A stretch of DNA of 64,000 bases, from assembly GCF_004345705.1 (NCBI RefSeq), contig NZ_SLWV01000002.1:62001-126000 (forward strand), in the 5' to 3' direction. Of the stretch, positions 1-9,050 are shown one piece after another. Made by a program: the position numbers and the translations under genes. Each line of letters opens with the position of its first letter. Position 1 is the stretch's first letter. Source of the stretch: Marinisporobacter balticus. GTDB lineage: Bacteria; Bacillota; Clostridia; Peptostreptococcales; Thermotaleaceae. The notes beneath the pieces are model-generated. The model ran no database searches, was not told where the DNA came from, and worked only from the letters and a program-made list of their open reading frames with translations.

Positions 1-93
1 AACATGTCCCTCTCCAAATAGAATCTCAATATGTTCTTGGCTTAAGTGAAGATGCTTATTGGATAAACCAACAGGTACTAAATTATTTGACAT
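1..93 (-). CDS. pduL: PduL-type phosphate acyltransferase (5' part only)
   Basis: Only the first 31 codons lie in the window; the rest runs off the left edge. The visible N-terminus reads VPVGLSNKHLHLS from about residue 6, which matches the start of PduL-type phosphotransacylases, where the HLH histidines help bind the catalytic zinc. The family converts acyl-CoA and phosphate to acyl-phosphate and CoA, in the cytosol or in microcompartments. An AAGGAGT ribosome site (101-107) supports the ATG at 93. Nothing in view shows whether this is the microcompartment form or a housekeeping acetate enzyme. Confidence 0.75.
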   Translation of the reverse strand, partial: MSNNLVPVGLSNKHLHLSQEHIEILFGEGHV

Positions 94-228
94 AAAAAAC
101 ACTCCTTAATTTATATAGTTATGGTAATTTTAGAAAGTATATTATGTATACAAAATACCCATACTTTATTATGATATAACTAGATCCAAAAAAAATCAAT
201 AAAAAATTAAGATTTTCACAAAATTTCA

Positions 229-801
229 TTAAAAATTTGTTAATGCACCTGCCATTTTTAATGCTCTTTCAAGAATATCTACTCGATTGCCCACAAATAG
301 TTTATCTGTATGATCTACGAGAAGGTTATAATTATATTGCGTATTTATGGCCTTAAAAAACAAATCCATCACTCGCGTAGCACCTATAAAATTATTTTCT
401 TTTTGATCTCCCCCTGCGGTGCAAATAAACATTCCATTTCTCTTTTTATATCGATCAATAGAGGGCTTATTTAAAACATATTTACTAGACCAAAACATTT
501 GACATCTATCAATCATCGTCTTTGTAATACTCGTTACGGAGTTGAAATATAGCGGTGATGCTACAACAACAATATCCGCTTGATCAAATTTTCCATACAT
601 TTTATACATATCATCATTCATAAAGCAACTACCTTCTTTAGAACAAACATTACAGGCAATACAATGCGCAATATTGGCTTTGCTAAGTTCAATTTTTTCA
701 ACTTCTACTTGATTTTGTTCTAATCCTTGAATCACACTATTTAAAAGAATATCTGTATTCATTTTTTCCCTAGGACTTCCTAAAATAGCTAATGCTTTCA
801 A
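229..801 (-). CDS. NADPH-dependent FMN reductase / iron-sulfur flavoprotein family
   Basis: A 190-residue flavodoxin-fold protein. The N-terminal GSPR (residues 8-11) is the FMN-phosphate loop, and Cys47, Cys50, Cys53 and Cys59 form the compact cysteine cluster of the iron-sulfur flavoprotein (Isf) branch, which can carry a 4Fe-4S cluster. Such proteins move electrons between ferredoxin or NAD(P)H and small acceptors in anaerobes; the substrate here is unknown. The start is a TTG at 801, eight bases after AGGAGG (on the minus strand). The gene stands alone, with divergent transcription toward the next gene. Confidence 0.8.
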   Translation of the reverse strand: MKALAILGSPREKMNTDILLNSVIQGLEQNQVEVEKIELSKANIAHCIACNVCSKEGSCFMNDDMYKMYGKFDQADIVVVASPLYFNSVTSITKTMIDRCQMFWSSKYVLNKPSIDRYKKRNGMFICTAGGDQKENNFIGATRVMDLFFKAINTQYNYNLLVDHTDKLFVGNRVDILERALKMAGALTNF

Positions 802-1015
802 TCAAATGCCCTCCTCTAAAAACAAATATTCGCTATTCGTATATATTATATGGAAAAAGTAATGATAAAACAATACCTATAGCATAATTTAAATGTTGTT
901 TTATTGTGTCTTTTGAATTTATTTCCATGTTTTAAAATATATTCTATTTTTTACTATAAATTATGTATTTTTGGGCAATAATACTGTTAAGTTTGTTTAT
1001 AGAGGAGGTTTAACA

Positions 1016-1534
1016 GTGAAAATCTGTAGTTTACCAAATCATACAAGAATAGAATTGCAAAAACATTTGAAAAAAAATATAAGAAAATATTATAAAGGAT
1101 TAAAAAACGGTTCCCTAAAATACGATTTTTTTGTTGAAACAATTCTCTCAAAAGATCCCAAACCCAACTGGCTAAAAGAAAATCTTTCCCTAATGCATGA
1201 CTCAGAATTTAAAAATCATTTGATTACATATATTCAAACTGAGATTGTAAGATACACTCAATTAGAACATAAAAATGGTTATCACACCTCTATAAATACG
1301 AGTATTTCATCTGAAAATATCCAAAATAAAACCCCTGATATAATTCCTATGACTATAAAAGAAAGACAATGCTTCAAGAAAATGTTAGCTACTCAAGGTT
1401 ATTCTTTGTGCATTCCAGCTAAATTTTTGACTTGTACTGAATCAAATTATTTGAAAGCGTATATTTTAAATGGCACCCCAATTCCATTTGAATGGGAAAA
1501 AGTACTCAATTATATACAAAAAAGTACTTGTTAA
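1016..1534 (+). CDS. Hypothetical protein, 172 aa
   Basis: I do not recognise this protein. It is lysine-rich and soluble-looking, without signal peptide or membrane segment, and its N-terminal third is strongly basic (clusters such as KKNIRKYYKG). The reading frame is open from a TTG at 971, but a GTG at 1016 lies eight bases after AGAGGAGG (1001-1008), so I place the start there. It is monocistronic and ends just before a strong hairpin terminator. The basic N-terminus would suit nucleic-acid contact, but that is a guess. Confidence 0.65.
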   Translation: MKICSLPNHTRIELQKHLKKNIRKYYKGLKNGSLKYDFFVETILSKDPKPNWLKENLSLMHDSEFKNHLITYIQTEIVRYTQLEHKNGYHTSINTSISSENIQNKTPDIIPMTIKERQCFKKMLATQGYSLCIPAKFLTCTESNYLKAYILNGTPIPFEWEKVLNYIQKSTC

Positions 1535-1556
1535 TTATACTTTTTATAATGAATGG

Positions 1557-1590
1557 AAAAGAACCACTTATTCATTTTAGTGGTTCTTTT
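1557..1590. terminator. Bidirectional Rho-independent terminator
   Basis: A perfect 12-bp stem (AAAAGAACCACT at 1557-1568 with its complement at 1579-1590) flanked by A and T runs. It lies between two convergent genes and can serve both. Confidence 0.85.
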
Positions 1591-1598
1591 CCGTCAAC

Positions 1599-1772
1599 TT
1601 AAGCCATTGCTCTTTCTAGCTTATCTAGATGTTGAATTGGAAACATCCTTAATAATTCTTTAAATTGGTCAACACTTAATCCTTGCGTATTTGTATATAT
1701 TTTTATTTGTTCATCAAGACTTGCATTTTTGAATCTTTGTTTAATTTCTTGAAAGTTTGCCATTTGTTCCAT
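1599..1772 (-). CDS. Small conserved-looking protein, 57 aa
   Basis: A 57-codon frame with ATG at 1772, an AGGAGTGAT ribosome site directly upstream and a terminator immediately downstream. The product is short, polar and helical in character (SLDEQIKIYTNTQGLSVDQF near its middle), with no membrane segment or metal motif. I do not recognise the family. Good ribosome site, proper stop and its own terminator argue that it is real. Confidence 0.65.
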   Translation of the reverse strand: MEQMANFQEIKQRFKNASLDEQIKIYTNTQGLSVDQFKELLRMFPIQHLDKLERAMA

Positions 1773-1849
1773 GCTATCACTCCTATATAATATGACTAGA
1801 CTTCTATATTAGTATAGGGAGTAAATTTTTTTTTATTCTTTCATACACT

Positions 1850-2398
1850 TTATTTTTCATAAACCGCTCTTTTTAAAGTTGCTACATATGGTAAATTTCT
1901 ATATTTCTCAGCGTAATCAATGCCGTACCCTATTATAAATTCATCAGGTATATCATATCCTTTATAATCTACTTTTAATTCAACTTTTCTTCTCTCAGGC
2001 TTATCTAATAAAGTACAGATTTTTAGACTTTTAGGGTTTCTAGATAATAAATTTTCGCACAAATAATGTAATGTAAGTCCTGTATCTATAATATCCTCTA
2101 TAATAATTACATGTTTATCTTCTATGCTATTGTCTAAATCTTTTAAAATTTTTACAACCCCTGAACTAGTTGTAGATGAACCATAGCTTGATACTGCCAT
2201 GAAATCAATTGTAATAGGCATATCTATTTTTCGCATTAAATCACTCATGAAAATATTTGCGCCCTTAAGCACACCTATTAATACCAATTCTTTTCCTTTA
2301 TATTCTTTCGTAATTTGATTTCCTAATGCAATTACTTTTTCTTCTATTTCTTTTTCAGAAAATAAAATTCGTGCTACGTCTTGCTTCAATTCCTTCAC
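1850..2398 (-). CDS. hpt: Hypoxanthine phosphoribosyltransferase
   Basis: A 182-residue type I phosphoribosyltransferase that salvages hypoxanthine (and usually guanine) to IMP or GMP using PRPP in the cytosol. The PRPP-binding loop IIIEDIIDTGLTL is at residues 98-110, the LKGANIF flexible-loop region near 45-50, and SYGSSTTSSG near 71-80 is the mobile loop of bacterial HPRTs. Length fits the family exactly. It is a single gene here, not in the tilS-hpt-ftsH arrangement common in Firmicutes, although an FtsH-type protease lies 32 kb away. Confidence 0.95.
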   Translation of the reverse strand: MKELKQDVARILFSEKEIEEKVIALGNQITKEYKGKELVLIGVLKGANIFMSDLMRKIDMPITIDFMAVSSYGSSTTSSGVVKILKDLDNSIEDKHVIIIEDIIDTGLTLHYLCENLLSRNPKSLKICTLLDKPERRKVELKVDYKGYDIPDEFIIGYGIDYAEKYRNLPYVATLKRAVYEK

Positions 2399-2500
2399 CC
2401 TTTCTTTTTTGATAAAGTTATTATAACATAATTCTCATAACCATATATTTTTTTTGAAATTTATACATTATCGTTCGTGTTTATGTGTAATCATTTTAGT

Positions 2501-2842
2501 TTATTCATCATCCATTTTGTATTTTATATCTTCAATAATTTTATCTTCTTCAAAGACAACTTGATCTTTTTTTATATATCGATCTAGTTCATCTGATATT
2601 TTCGAAACGATATATAATATCAATACAGCATCGTCTATAAAACCAAACCCTAAAACAATTTCAGGAACAAGGTCAATAGGACTAATAAAATAGATCAGCC
2701 CACTAATTACCATTATTTTCTTATAAAAAGCAACATTGGGATCTTTGATTAGTTTATGTATAACACTTATTCTTTTAAACAACTTTATAATCGTTTTTAA
2801 AAAATTCATATTTCTATGTACATTTCTAACCACATCCTTCAT
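2501..2842 (-). CDS. DUF1232 (YkvA-type) membrane protein
   Basis: A 113-residue protein with the DUF1232 signature: a hydrophobic stretch at about 42-60 containing YFISPIDLVPE, followed by GFGFIDDAVLILYIVSKI. Family members are small membrane-associated proteins of unknown role. The N-terminal 40 residues and the C-terminus are highly charged. The start follows GAGGG (complement at about 2845). The gene stands between hpt and the helicase with its own spacing and no obvious operon link. Confidence 0.8.
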   Translation of the reverse strand: MKDVVRNVHRNMNFLKTIIKLFKRISVIHKLIKDPNVAFYKKIMVISGLIYFISPIDLVPEIVLGFGFIDDAVLILYIVSKISDELDRYIKKDQVVFEEDKIIEDIKYKMDDE

Positions 2843-2912
2843 CCTCCCTCAGTTTTAAAATATTCGTCATCCTAATATTTTTATTATACTATACTTTTTA
2901 CCCAAAAGAAAA

Positions 2913-2935
2913 AGACAAAGAAAAATTCTTTGTCT
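2913..2935 (-). terminator. Terminator of the DEAD-box helicase gene
   Basis: A 10-bp perfect stem (2913-2922 with 2926-2935) followed on the minus strand by TTTTTCTTTT. The stem includes part of the helicase stop codon. Confidence 0.8.
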
Positions 2936-4532
2936 ATTTACCATTTGCAGGTTCTGCTTTTACTTTTTTTCCTTTAATTCTAACTTTACTCATTCGCTCT
3001 ATCAATTTTTCAGCACTATCTATTGGCACTTCAACAAAAGTATATTTGTCAAACATATCAATCGTTCCTACACTACTACCTGGGATCTTCCCTTCATTGG
3101 CAATGGCACCTAATATGTCTCCTGTTTTTGCGCGATCTCTTTTTCCTATATTTAAGAAAAGTCTTGCCATTCCTGATTCTGAAGCACCTGTATTTTCAAG
3201 AGAATCTTTCGCTGTTTCTTCCATATCTATGCGGTTTCTTTCTGTCACTATTTTCGCTAAAGCCGCTGCAATATCAATCGAACTATATTCCTCTGTTAAA
3301 TGTTCAACCATTGAGATATAAGGTGCTAAATGCCCTTCTTCAATCGCTGTGATAATTCGATTTGAAAATAGTTCTCTTTGTCTCTCTGCTAAATCATTTA
3401 AAGTAGGTACTTTTTTTCTTTTTATTTTTGCTTTTGTAAATCTTTCAATGGTCTTTAATAAACCCAATTGCTTTCCTGTCACAAAAGTATACGCTACTCC
3501 TGTTTTTCCAGCTCTTCCTGTTCTTCCTATACGATGTACATAATATTCTAGGTCCTCTGGAATATCATAATTGATAACCATTTCTATATTTTCAACATCT
3601 ATTCCTCTAGCAGCAACATCTGTAGCAATCAGTATTTCTATTGTTCCTTCTCTAAACTTTTTCATTACGCGATCTCTTTGCGTCTGCTTTAAGTCTCCAT
3701 GAATTCCTTCAGCAAAGTAGCCTCTGCTTTGAAGACTTTCTACCAATTCATCCACACCTTTTTTTGTTCTGCAAAATATTACAGACAATTCTTCTTTTTC
3801 CATATCTAGTAATCTGCATAATACTTCTGACTTTTCACGTGCTTTCACTTCAAAATAATATTGTTCGATAAGTGGCACTGTGAGTTTTTCATGAACTACT
3901 TTTACCTTTTTAGGGTTTTTCTGATAATTTTTCGCTAATTTTTCAATTTCTCTGGGCATAGTAGCTGAAAAAAGTACAGTTTGTCTCTCATTTGGCGTTT
4001 CTTGTAATATACTTTCTATATCTTCTAAAAATCCCATATCTAACATTTGATCTGCTTCATCTAGCACAACTGTTTGGATATTTTCTAATTTTATGGTTCT
4101 TCTTCTTATATGATCTAGTAACCTTCCTGGTGTACCTGCAATAATTTGAACTCCAGACTTTAATGCCTTAATCTGACGCTCAATAGGTTGCCCTCCATAA
4201 ACTGCTAGCGTTTTTACCCCTGATATGTACTTTGAAAATTTTGTTATTTCATCAGCTACCTGAATAGCGAGTTCTCTAGTAGGGGCAATAATTAATGCTT
4301 GCGGAGCCTTGCTATCTACTTTTATATTATGAATAATCGGCATGCCAAAAGCAGCTGTTTTACCCGTTCCTGTTTGTGCCTGTCCAATAATATCTTCGCC
4401 TTTTAGCATCTGTGGAATTGCTGATTTTTGAATAGGTGTTGGTTCTTCAAATCCCAAATCATCTATCGCTTTTATAATTTCTTTTCTTAAATTTAACTCT
4501 TTAAAAGATATATTCTCCATTATTGTTTTCAT
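2934..4532 (-). CDS. DEAD-box ATP-dependent RNA helicase (DeaD/CshA type)
   Basis: A 532-residue RNA helicase. Visible in order: Q motif near 29-40, Walker A AQTGTGKT (52-59), PTRELA (84-89), TPGR (134-137), DEAD (158-161), SAT (189-191), ATDVAARGID (303-312) and HRIGRTGR (333-340). Residues about 455-527 resemble the DbpA-type RNA-binding domain, which directs such enzymes to structured RNA; relatives assist ribosome assembly, cold growth and RNA decay. The start is uncertain: the ATG at 4532 is only two bases after GGGAGAG, while a second in-frame ATG at 4520 is fourteen bases after it. A roughly 200-bp upstream gap leaves room for a leader. Confidence 0.93.
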   Translation of the reverse strand: MKTIMENISFKELNLRKEIIKAIDDLGFEEPTPIQKSAIPQMLKGEDIIGQAQTGTGKTAAFGMPIIHNIKVDSKAPQALIIAPTRELAIQVADEITKFSKYISGVKTLAVYGGQPIERQIKALKSGVQIIAGTPGRLLDHIRRRTIKLENIQTVVLDEADQMLDMGFLEDIESILQETPNERQTVLFSATMPREIEKLAKNYQKNPKKVKVVHEKLTVPLIEQYYFEVKAREKSEVLCRLLDMEKEELSVIFCRTKKGVDELVESLQSRGYFAEGIHGDLKQTQRDRVMKKFREGTIEILIATDVAARGIDVENIEMVINYDIPEDLEYYVHRIGRTGRAGKTGVAYTFVTGKQLGLLKTIERFTKAKIKRKKVPTLNDLAERQRELFSNRIITAIEEGHLAPYISMVEHLTEEYSSIDIAAALAKIVTERNRIDMEETAKDSLENTGASESGMARLFLNIGKRDRAKTGDILGAIANEGKIPGSSVGTIDMFDKYTFVEVPIDSAEKLIERMSKVRIKGKKVKAEPANGK

Positions 4533-4729
4533 CTCTCCCTATTTTTTCATTCTTTTTCATTATAAAGGTATATGCTATCTTTTGCAAATCTTTTTATTTT
4601 AATTTTTAATAAAATACGTTCCTGTGTCTATATTTTGCTTGATCCTCAAACATTTTATACTACTTTATTGTACAAGCAGTAATAATTAAAAAAATCATTC
4701 ATATACTTATTCTAGGAGGTTTATAGTTT

Positions 4730-5191
4730 ATGATTTATTCGTATATTAAAAAAAATACAAGAAAAACAGTGCCTATTTATAAGAAAATAAATCCAATCAA
4801 ATTCATGCATTTAACAAAAGTGTTTGGTAAAATTTCTAGTTTCTCATATACATGTCAACTACTCACTAGAAATTCTGAAAACACGTGGATTTTTAAATAC
4901 CAAGCAAATCATGATCTCTCTATCACTATTCATTTTTGTGATAAAAGCACAGATCCCTATGCTTATATTATGATTGATGTTTTTAGATTTCCTGAAAAAT
5001 ATAGCTATCAGAATTTAGATGATAAAATTCTTAGGGTGATCATCAATCATATACAATCTTTAGATTTTGAGATGCTCATCTTTCAGTTGAAAGAAACGAT
5101 TCATGTTGATCTTTGCAAGAGAAACGGTTTTAAGGAAAGTAATATTCACCAAATGATTATGTCCATAAAGCCAAAATTTATTCAGTATTAA
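4730..5191 (+). CDS. Hypothetical protein, possibly a degenerate GNAT fold
   Basis: A 153-residue protein preceded by AGGAGG (4714-4719). I do not recognise it with confidence. The second half, with an amphipathic helix followed by LCKRNGFKES and a final strand MIMSIKP, has the look of the C-terminal half of GNAT acetyltransferases, but the acetyl-CoA loop (Q/RxxGxG/A) is absent, so activity is doubtful. Its TAA stop overlaps the stop codon of the convergent gene within the tetranucleotide TTAA. Confidence 0.55.
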   Translation: MIYSYIKKNTRKTVPIYKKINPIKFMHLTKVFGKISSFSYTCQLLTRNSENTWIFKYQANHDLSITIHFCDKSTDPYAYIMIDVFRFPEKYSYQNLDDKILRVIINHIQSLDFEMLIFQLKETIHVDLCKRNGFKESNIHQMIMSIKPKFIQY

Positions 5192-6342
5192 ACATTTTTT
5201 AGTCCTGGCATAATTACTTTAAACAAATTTTTCTTTTCTATATTTAGAAATTTTACTTGCTTAACCCCTTCAAACATATTATTTATTTTTTCAAGTCCAA
5301 TGCCAGTTCTTAAAACTTGATTCTGATCATCTAATAATAGAAGTCTATGATAAAGCCAATTATTCCTTCTTGAAGGATTATTTTCTCTCATAATTGTATG
5401 AATATTACTTCCTTTTGGCAATGTTCCAGGATTACTAATCTCTACCTTATTCTCTCCAATTAGTACGATAATGTCTCTAGATATATCTGTATAGTCTCTA
5501 TGTACTATTGCATTTACAATACATTCAAATATTGCTTTCTTTGGATAGTTTATATTTTTCAAGTATGTATGAATAAAGGTGTTACATTTATTCAGCATTT
5601 CAAGAATATTTCCGCCAATCATATGGATCTTTTTTTTGCTTCCTTCAAAGGTAATCATTTTTATTGCACAGTAAGACAAATACTGCTGTGGCTTATCGCA
5701 AAACAGAAGTAGTCCTCCCACCGTAGGATAAAATTTATTTGTTTCATTATCAAAATAAACAATTCCAAAATTATTCCATATATCAATTGCTATTTTATCC
5801 GTTTCAAAGATACCCATCTTTTTTAAATATTGATTGACCAACGCCTTATTGAGCACATCTATATTTAAATGATATAGGGGGATTAGTTCGTTATGAATAA
5901 GACCAACTTCTTGGAACATACTTGCTATTTCATGGCGTCTAGCAATATCCGTTGTTGATCCTCTTCGAATATAAAATGCTCCTGTTTGTCTCATCTGATG
6001 TGGTCTTTGAGAACTTTTAAAAATTGTAATCACACCAATATATTTTTCATTGTATGCTACACACTCTGCTCTTATACTTACGGGTGGATCACACCTATGG
6101 CTAATAATCTGTTGGAATCTCTCCTCATGAAAATCTTTAGGATCAATGCCAACAATTTCTTTTTCTTTATCCTTTACCCCTATAATTAAATATCCTCTAC
6201 CCCCTATACTATTGGTAATTGCTATAACATCCTTCGCAAATTCCTTTTTCTCTGAATCTGTATGCAGATGTAAACTTTCCTTAAAATCTAATTTCATGCC
6301 TTCTTTATTTTTAATTAATAATTTTAGTTTTTGCAAATTCAT
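5188..6342 (-). CDS. AlbA_2 (Schlafen-type) domain ATP-binding regulator
   Basis: A 384-residue protein of the COG2865 type, often annotated as RecG-like putative transcriptional regulator. An AlbA_2 domain occupies about residues 10-130 (KLDFKESLHLH at the start, then GGRGYLIIGV and YIRRGSTT), and the C-terminal part has the GHKL-like segment ECIVNAIVHRDY followed by VEISNPGTLP, as in HATPase_c_4 proteins. Family members bind nucleic acid and some act in stress or phage defence, but no partner gene stands beside it. Ribosome site AAGGAATGG precedes the ATG. Confidence 0.8.
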   Translation of the reverse strand: MNLQKLKLLIKNKEGMKLDFKESLHLHTDSEKKEFAKDVIAITNSIGGRGYLIIGVKDKEKEIVGIDPKDFHEERFQQIISHRCDPPVSIRAECVAYNEKYIGVITIFKSSQRPHQMRQTGAFYIRRGSTTDIARRHEIASMFQEVGLIHNELIPLYHLNIDVLNKALVNQYLKKMGIFETDKIAIDIWNNFGIVYFDNETNKFYPTVGGLLLFCDKPQQYLSYCAIKMITFEGSKKKIHMIGGNILEMLNKCNTFIHTYLKNINYPKKAIFECIVNAIVHRDYTDISRDIIVLIGENKVEISNPGTLPKGSNIHTIMRENNPSRRNNWLYHRLLLLDDQNQVLRTGIGLEKINNMFEGVKQVKFLNIEKKNLFKVIMPGLKNV

Positions 6343-6428
6343 TTAACCATTCCTTTCACAGATGGTAAGTTCATAATACTATATCTATGCTTTATTTTCT
6401 TATTTTATTTAATTTCTACAAAAGTATT

Positions 6429-6499
6429 TAAATTCCTATAATGTCTAATAATTATTTGATAAATCTTTTATCAAATGATACTATATTTATAGGAATTTA
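6429..6499. repeat. Nested inverted repeats upstream of the LysR gene
   Basis: Two almost concentric palindromes: outer 13-bp arms TAAATTCCTATAA (6429-6441) and their exact complement (6487-6499), and inner 10-bp arms ATTTGATAAA (6454-6463) and complement (6467-6476) with a 3-base spacer. They sit between the divergent starts, 17 bp before the LysR start codon, and the left outer arm contains a TATAAT-like hexamer (6437-6442). An autoregulatory operator cluster is the simplest reading. Confidence 0.6.
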
Positions 6500-6516
6500 T
6501 TTTTGGGGGTGGCTAT

Positions 6517-7416
6517 ATGGACTTCAGACAACTTGAAACATTCGTTACAATTGCAAGATTGAAAAGTTTTTCAAAAGCAGCAGATTCTCTTTTTTTAACT
6601 CAACCAACAATTAGCAACCATATCCAAAATCTTGAAAATGAATTGCATACAATTTTACTCAATCGTTCCAATAAAAAAGTGACTTTAACAAAGGGTGGAG
6701 AAATTCTATTTCGTCATGCAATAGAAATATTAAATAGAAGAGAACAAGCACTCTTTTCTTTAGAATCTTTCAAAGACAAAATAGAAGGCACTTTAGAAAT
6801 TGCTTGTAGCACCATTCCTGAGCAATATATTCTACCACCACTTTTGAGTGCATTTAATAAAACATATCCAAACGTTCAATATAACCTACTCCATTATGAC
6901 TCTCAACAAGTAGTAGATGGTATTTTAAATGGTACAATTGATTTTGGTTTTGTAGGTGCAAAAGAGGATATAAAACAACTCAATTATATTGATGTTATGA
7001 AAGATCACCTTATATTCATTGCTCCTTTTACAGATCAATACAAAACAATCGAAAAAATTTCTGTAGATTTTTTACGGAAAGAAAAAATGATTATAAGAGA
7101 AAAGGGTTCAGGTACTAGAAAATTTTTTGAGCAAGTTCTTCATTTCTATAACCTATCTTTAGAACAGCTAAATATTGTTGCCGTCATTGAAAATACAGAA
7201 GCCATTAAGCAGTGTGTGAAACAAGGTTTAGGTACTACAATGATTTCTGAATTAGCAGTAAAAGAGGAGCTTCACTATGACATGGTTAAGAAAATTGAGC
7301 TTAAAAATATGAATCCTTCTAGAAAATTTTCTTTTGTATATCATGAATCTAGAATTTTATCGCCTTTAGCAGAAACTTTTAAAAACTTCATGTTAGAAAA
7401 TCAAAAGCTTCTATAA
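6517..7416 (+). CDS. LysR-family transcriptional regulator
   Basis: A 299-residue LysR regulator: winged helix-turn-helix at about 1-60 (SFSKAADSLFLTQPTISNHI) and a two-lobed periplasmic-binding-like effector domain from about 90 to the end. The sequence style resembles the clostridial 'selenium metabolism-associated' LysR group and CysL-like regulators, but the assignment needs a profile search. The start follows GGGGGTGG. The nested palindrome just upstream probably contains its own binding site. No obvious target gene is adjacent; the divergent neighbour is the AlbA_2 protein. Confidence 0.88.
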   Translation: MDFRQLETFVTIARLKSFSKAADSLFLTQPTISNHIQNLENELHTILLNRSNKKVTLTKGGEILFRHAIEILNRREQALFSLESFKDKIEGTLEIACSTIPEQYILPPLLSAFNKTYPNVQYNLLHYDSQQVVDGILNGTIDFGFVGAKEDIKQLNYIDVMKDHLIFIAPFTDQYKTIEKISVDFLRKEKMIIREKGSGTRKFFEQVLHFYNLSLEQLNIVAVIENTEAIKQCVKQGLGTTMISELAVKEELHYDMVKKIELKNMNPSRKFSFVYHESRILSPLAETFKNFMLENQKLL

Positions 7417-7494
7417 AAAATTTGCGTGCTACTACCAGAGTTACGCATTTCGCTAACAACATTTCAAATAAATCTATAATTCTCTATATAAGTA

Positions 7495-7524
7495 AAATAA
7501 CCGGGTTATATAACCCGATTATTC
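7495..7524. terminator. Hairpin between convergent LysR and aminopeptidase genes
   Basis: A perfect palindrome CGGGTTATATAACCCG (7502-7517) extended by A/T-rich pairing on both sides (AATAA and TTATT). T runs are interrupted, so it is a moderate bidirectional terminator. Confidence 0.6.
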
Positions 7525-7548
7525 TATTTGCTACGGAAATATATTTTT

Positions 7549-8976
7549 TTATGCCTCTAAAAAAGCTTTATACCCTTTATATGCCATATATATATCTATC
7601 TTACTCGCTATTTCCATAGGCGCATGCATATTCAATAAAGGCACCCCACAATCCACCACTTCAGCCCCGTAATTGGCTAATATATACGCGATGGTACCGC
7701 CACCACCTTGATCTACCTTTCCTAATTCACCAATTTGCCATAAGATATCATTTTCATTAAATATTTTTCGGATTTGAGCTAGATATTCAGCATTGGCATC
7801 ATTTGAACCTGACTTTCCTCGGGAACCTGTATATTTTGATACCAATATCCCTTTACCTATGTACGCTGCATTTCTTTTATCTAAAACATCCGGAAAATTA
7901 GGATCAAACCCAGCCCCAACATCTGCTGATAAAACCTTTGAATTGGCTAGAGCTCTTCTAACTTTTAAGAAATTTAAATCTTCACTTTGCAGTGCCACCA
8001 ATTCTGCTACTACATTTTCAAAAAATCTTGATTGCATACCTGTATTCCCCATACTCCCGATTTCCTCTTTATCAACCAATAATGCAACAGCTGTTTTTTT
8101 AGGTTTATCAATTTCAAATATAGCTTTCATAGCAGTATAAGAACATACACGATCATCTTGACCATAAGACCCTATCAAACTCTTATCAAAACCAACATCC
8201 TTCGCTTTTCCAGCAGGTACAATTTCAATTTCAGCTGTTAAAAAATCTTGTTCTTCTATTCCATATTTATCATTTAATAATTTTAGAATATTGTATTTTA
8301 CCCTTTCTTTTGTTTCTTTATCTTCATAAGGCATACTGCCCACTAAAACATTTAATCCCTCTCCGGTAATCCCTTCACTCATCTTCTTTTCATTTTGATT
8401 TTTGGATAAATGTGGCAATAAATCGGTTATAAAAAATACTGGATCTGTATCCTCTTCTCCTACAACAATATTTATTTTTTCTCCATTTTTATTGATTAAA
8501 ATGCCATGTATGGCAAGCGGTATCGCAGTCCACTGATACTTTTTGATCCCTCCATAATAATGGGTTTTTAAAAGGGCTAATCCGCCATCTTCGTATAAAG
8601 GATAGGGTTTTAAATCTAATCGAGGTGAATCTATATGTGCACCAATAATATGCATCCCTTGCTCTATTGGTTCTTCTCCTATGATAAACAATGCAACCCC
8701 TTTTCCTTTATTGTTTACATAGATTTTATCGCCCTCTTTTAACACTTCTTTGCCATTGATAAAATCTTCCATATCCTTATATCCGTTTGCCTGCGCTTGT
8801 ATGATTATTTCTTTAACACAGGCTCTTTCTGTTTTCCCATTATTCAAAAAACACTTATAGCCTTCATTGAATTGAAATACTTCTTTGTTTTCCAATTCAT
8901 TGATTTTTTCCCATCCATTCTTAAATTCAAAACCAAGTTCGTCATTTGACCTTTTTTCTTCTATTTTCCCAGACAA
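7549..8976 (-). CDS. M18 family aminopeptidase
   Basis: A 475-residue zinc aminopeptidase of the M18 (aspartyl aminopeptidase / aminopeptidase I) family, which removes N-terminal residues from peptides in the cytosol. Metal and catalytic motifs are present: HIDSPR (114-119), the conserved YYGGI segment (140-144), QDDR (273-276), DKEEIGS (302-308) and HAPMEIAS near 450. Length is normal. The start is a TTG at 8976, seven bases after AGGAGG. The gene appears monocistronic. Confidence 0.93.
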   Translation of the reverse strand: MSGKIEEKRSNDELGFEFKNGWEKINELENKEVFQFNEGYKCFLNNGKTERACVKEIIIQAQANGYKDMEDFINGKEVLKEGDKIYVNNKGKGVALFIIGEEPIEQGMHIIGAHIDSPRLDLKPYPLYEDGGLALLKTHYYGGIKKYQWTAIPLAIHGILINKNGEKINIVVGEEDTDPVFFITDLLPHLSKNQNEKKMSEGITGEGLNVLVGSMPYEDKETKERVKYNILKLLNDKYGIEEQDFLTAEIEIVPAGKAKDVGFDKSLIGSYGQDDRVCSYTAMKAIFEIDKPKKTAVALLVDKEEIGSMGNTGMQSRFFENVVAELVALQSEDLNFLKVRRALANSKVLSADVGAGFDPNFPDVLDKRNAAYIGKGILVSKYTGSRGKSGSNDANAEYLAQIRKIFNENDILWQIGELGKVDQGGGGTIAYILANYGAEVVDCGVPLLNMHAPMEIASKIDIYMAYKGYKAFLEA

Positions 8977-9050
8977 GTTTATCCCTCCTAATTTATTTAT
9001 TATTCCTCCTATCCATTACAAGTATGCTATACATATGTTAAGCATTCCCA

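Noticed and set aside
971..1015. TTG at 971 as start of the 172-residue protein
   Set aside because: The ribosome site at 1001-1008 would lie inside the gene and fits the GTG at 1016.
3023..3352. Plus-strand frames of 91-109 codons inside the helicase gene
   Set aside because: They lie antisense to a well-conserved gene and have no ribosome sites.
5986..6346. Plus-strand frames antisense to the AlbA_2 gene
   Set aside because: No start signals; complementary to a conserved protein sequence.
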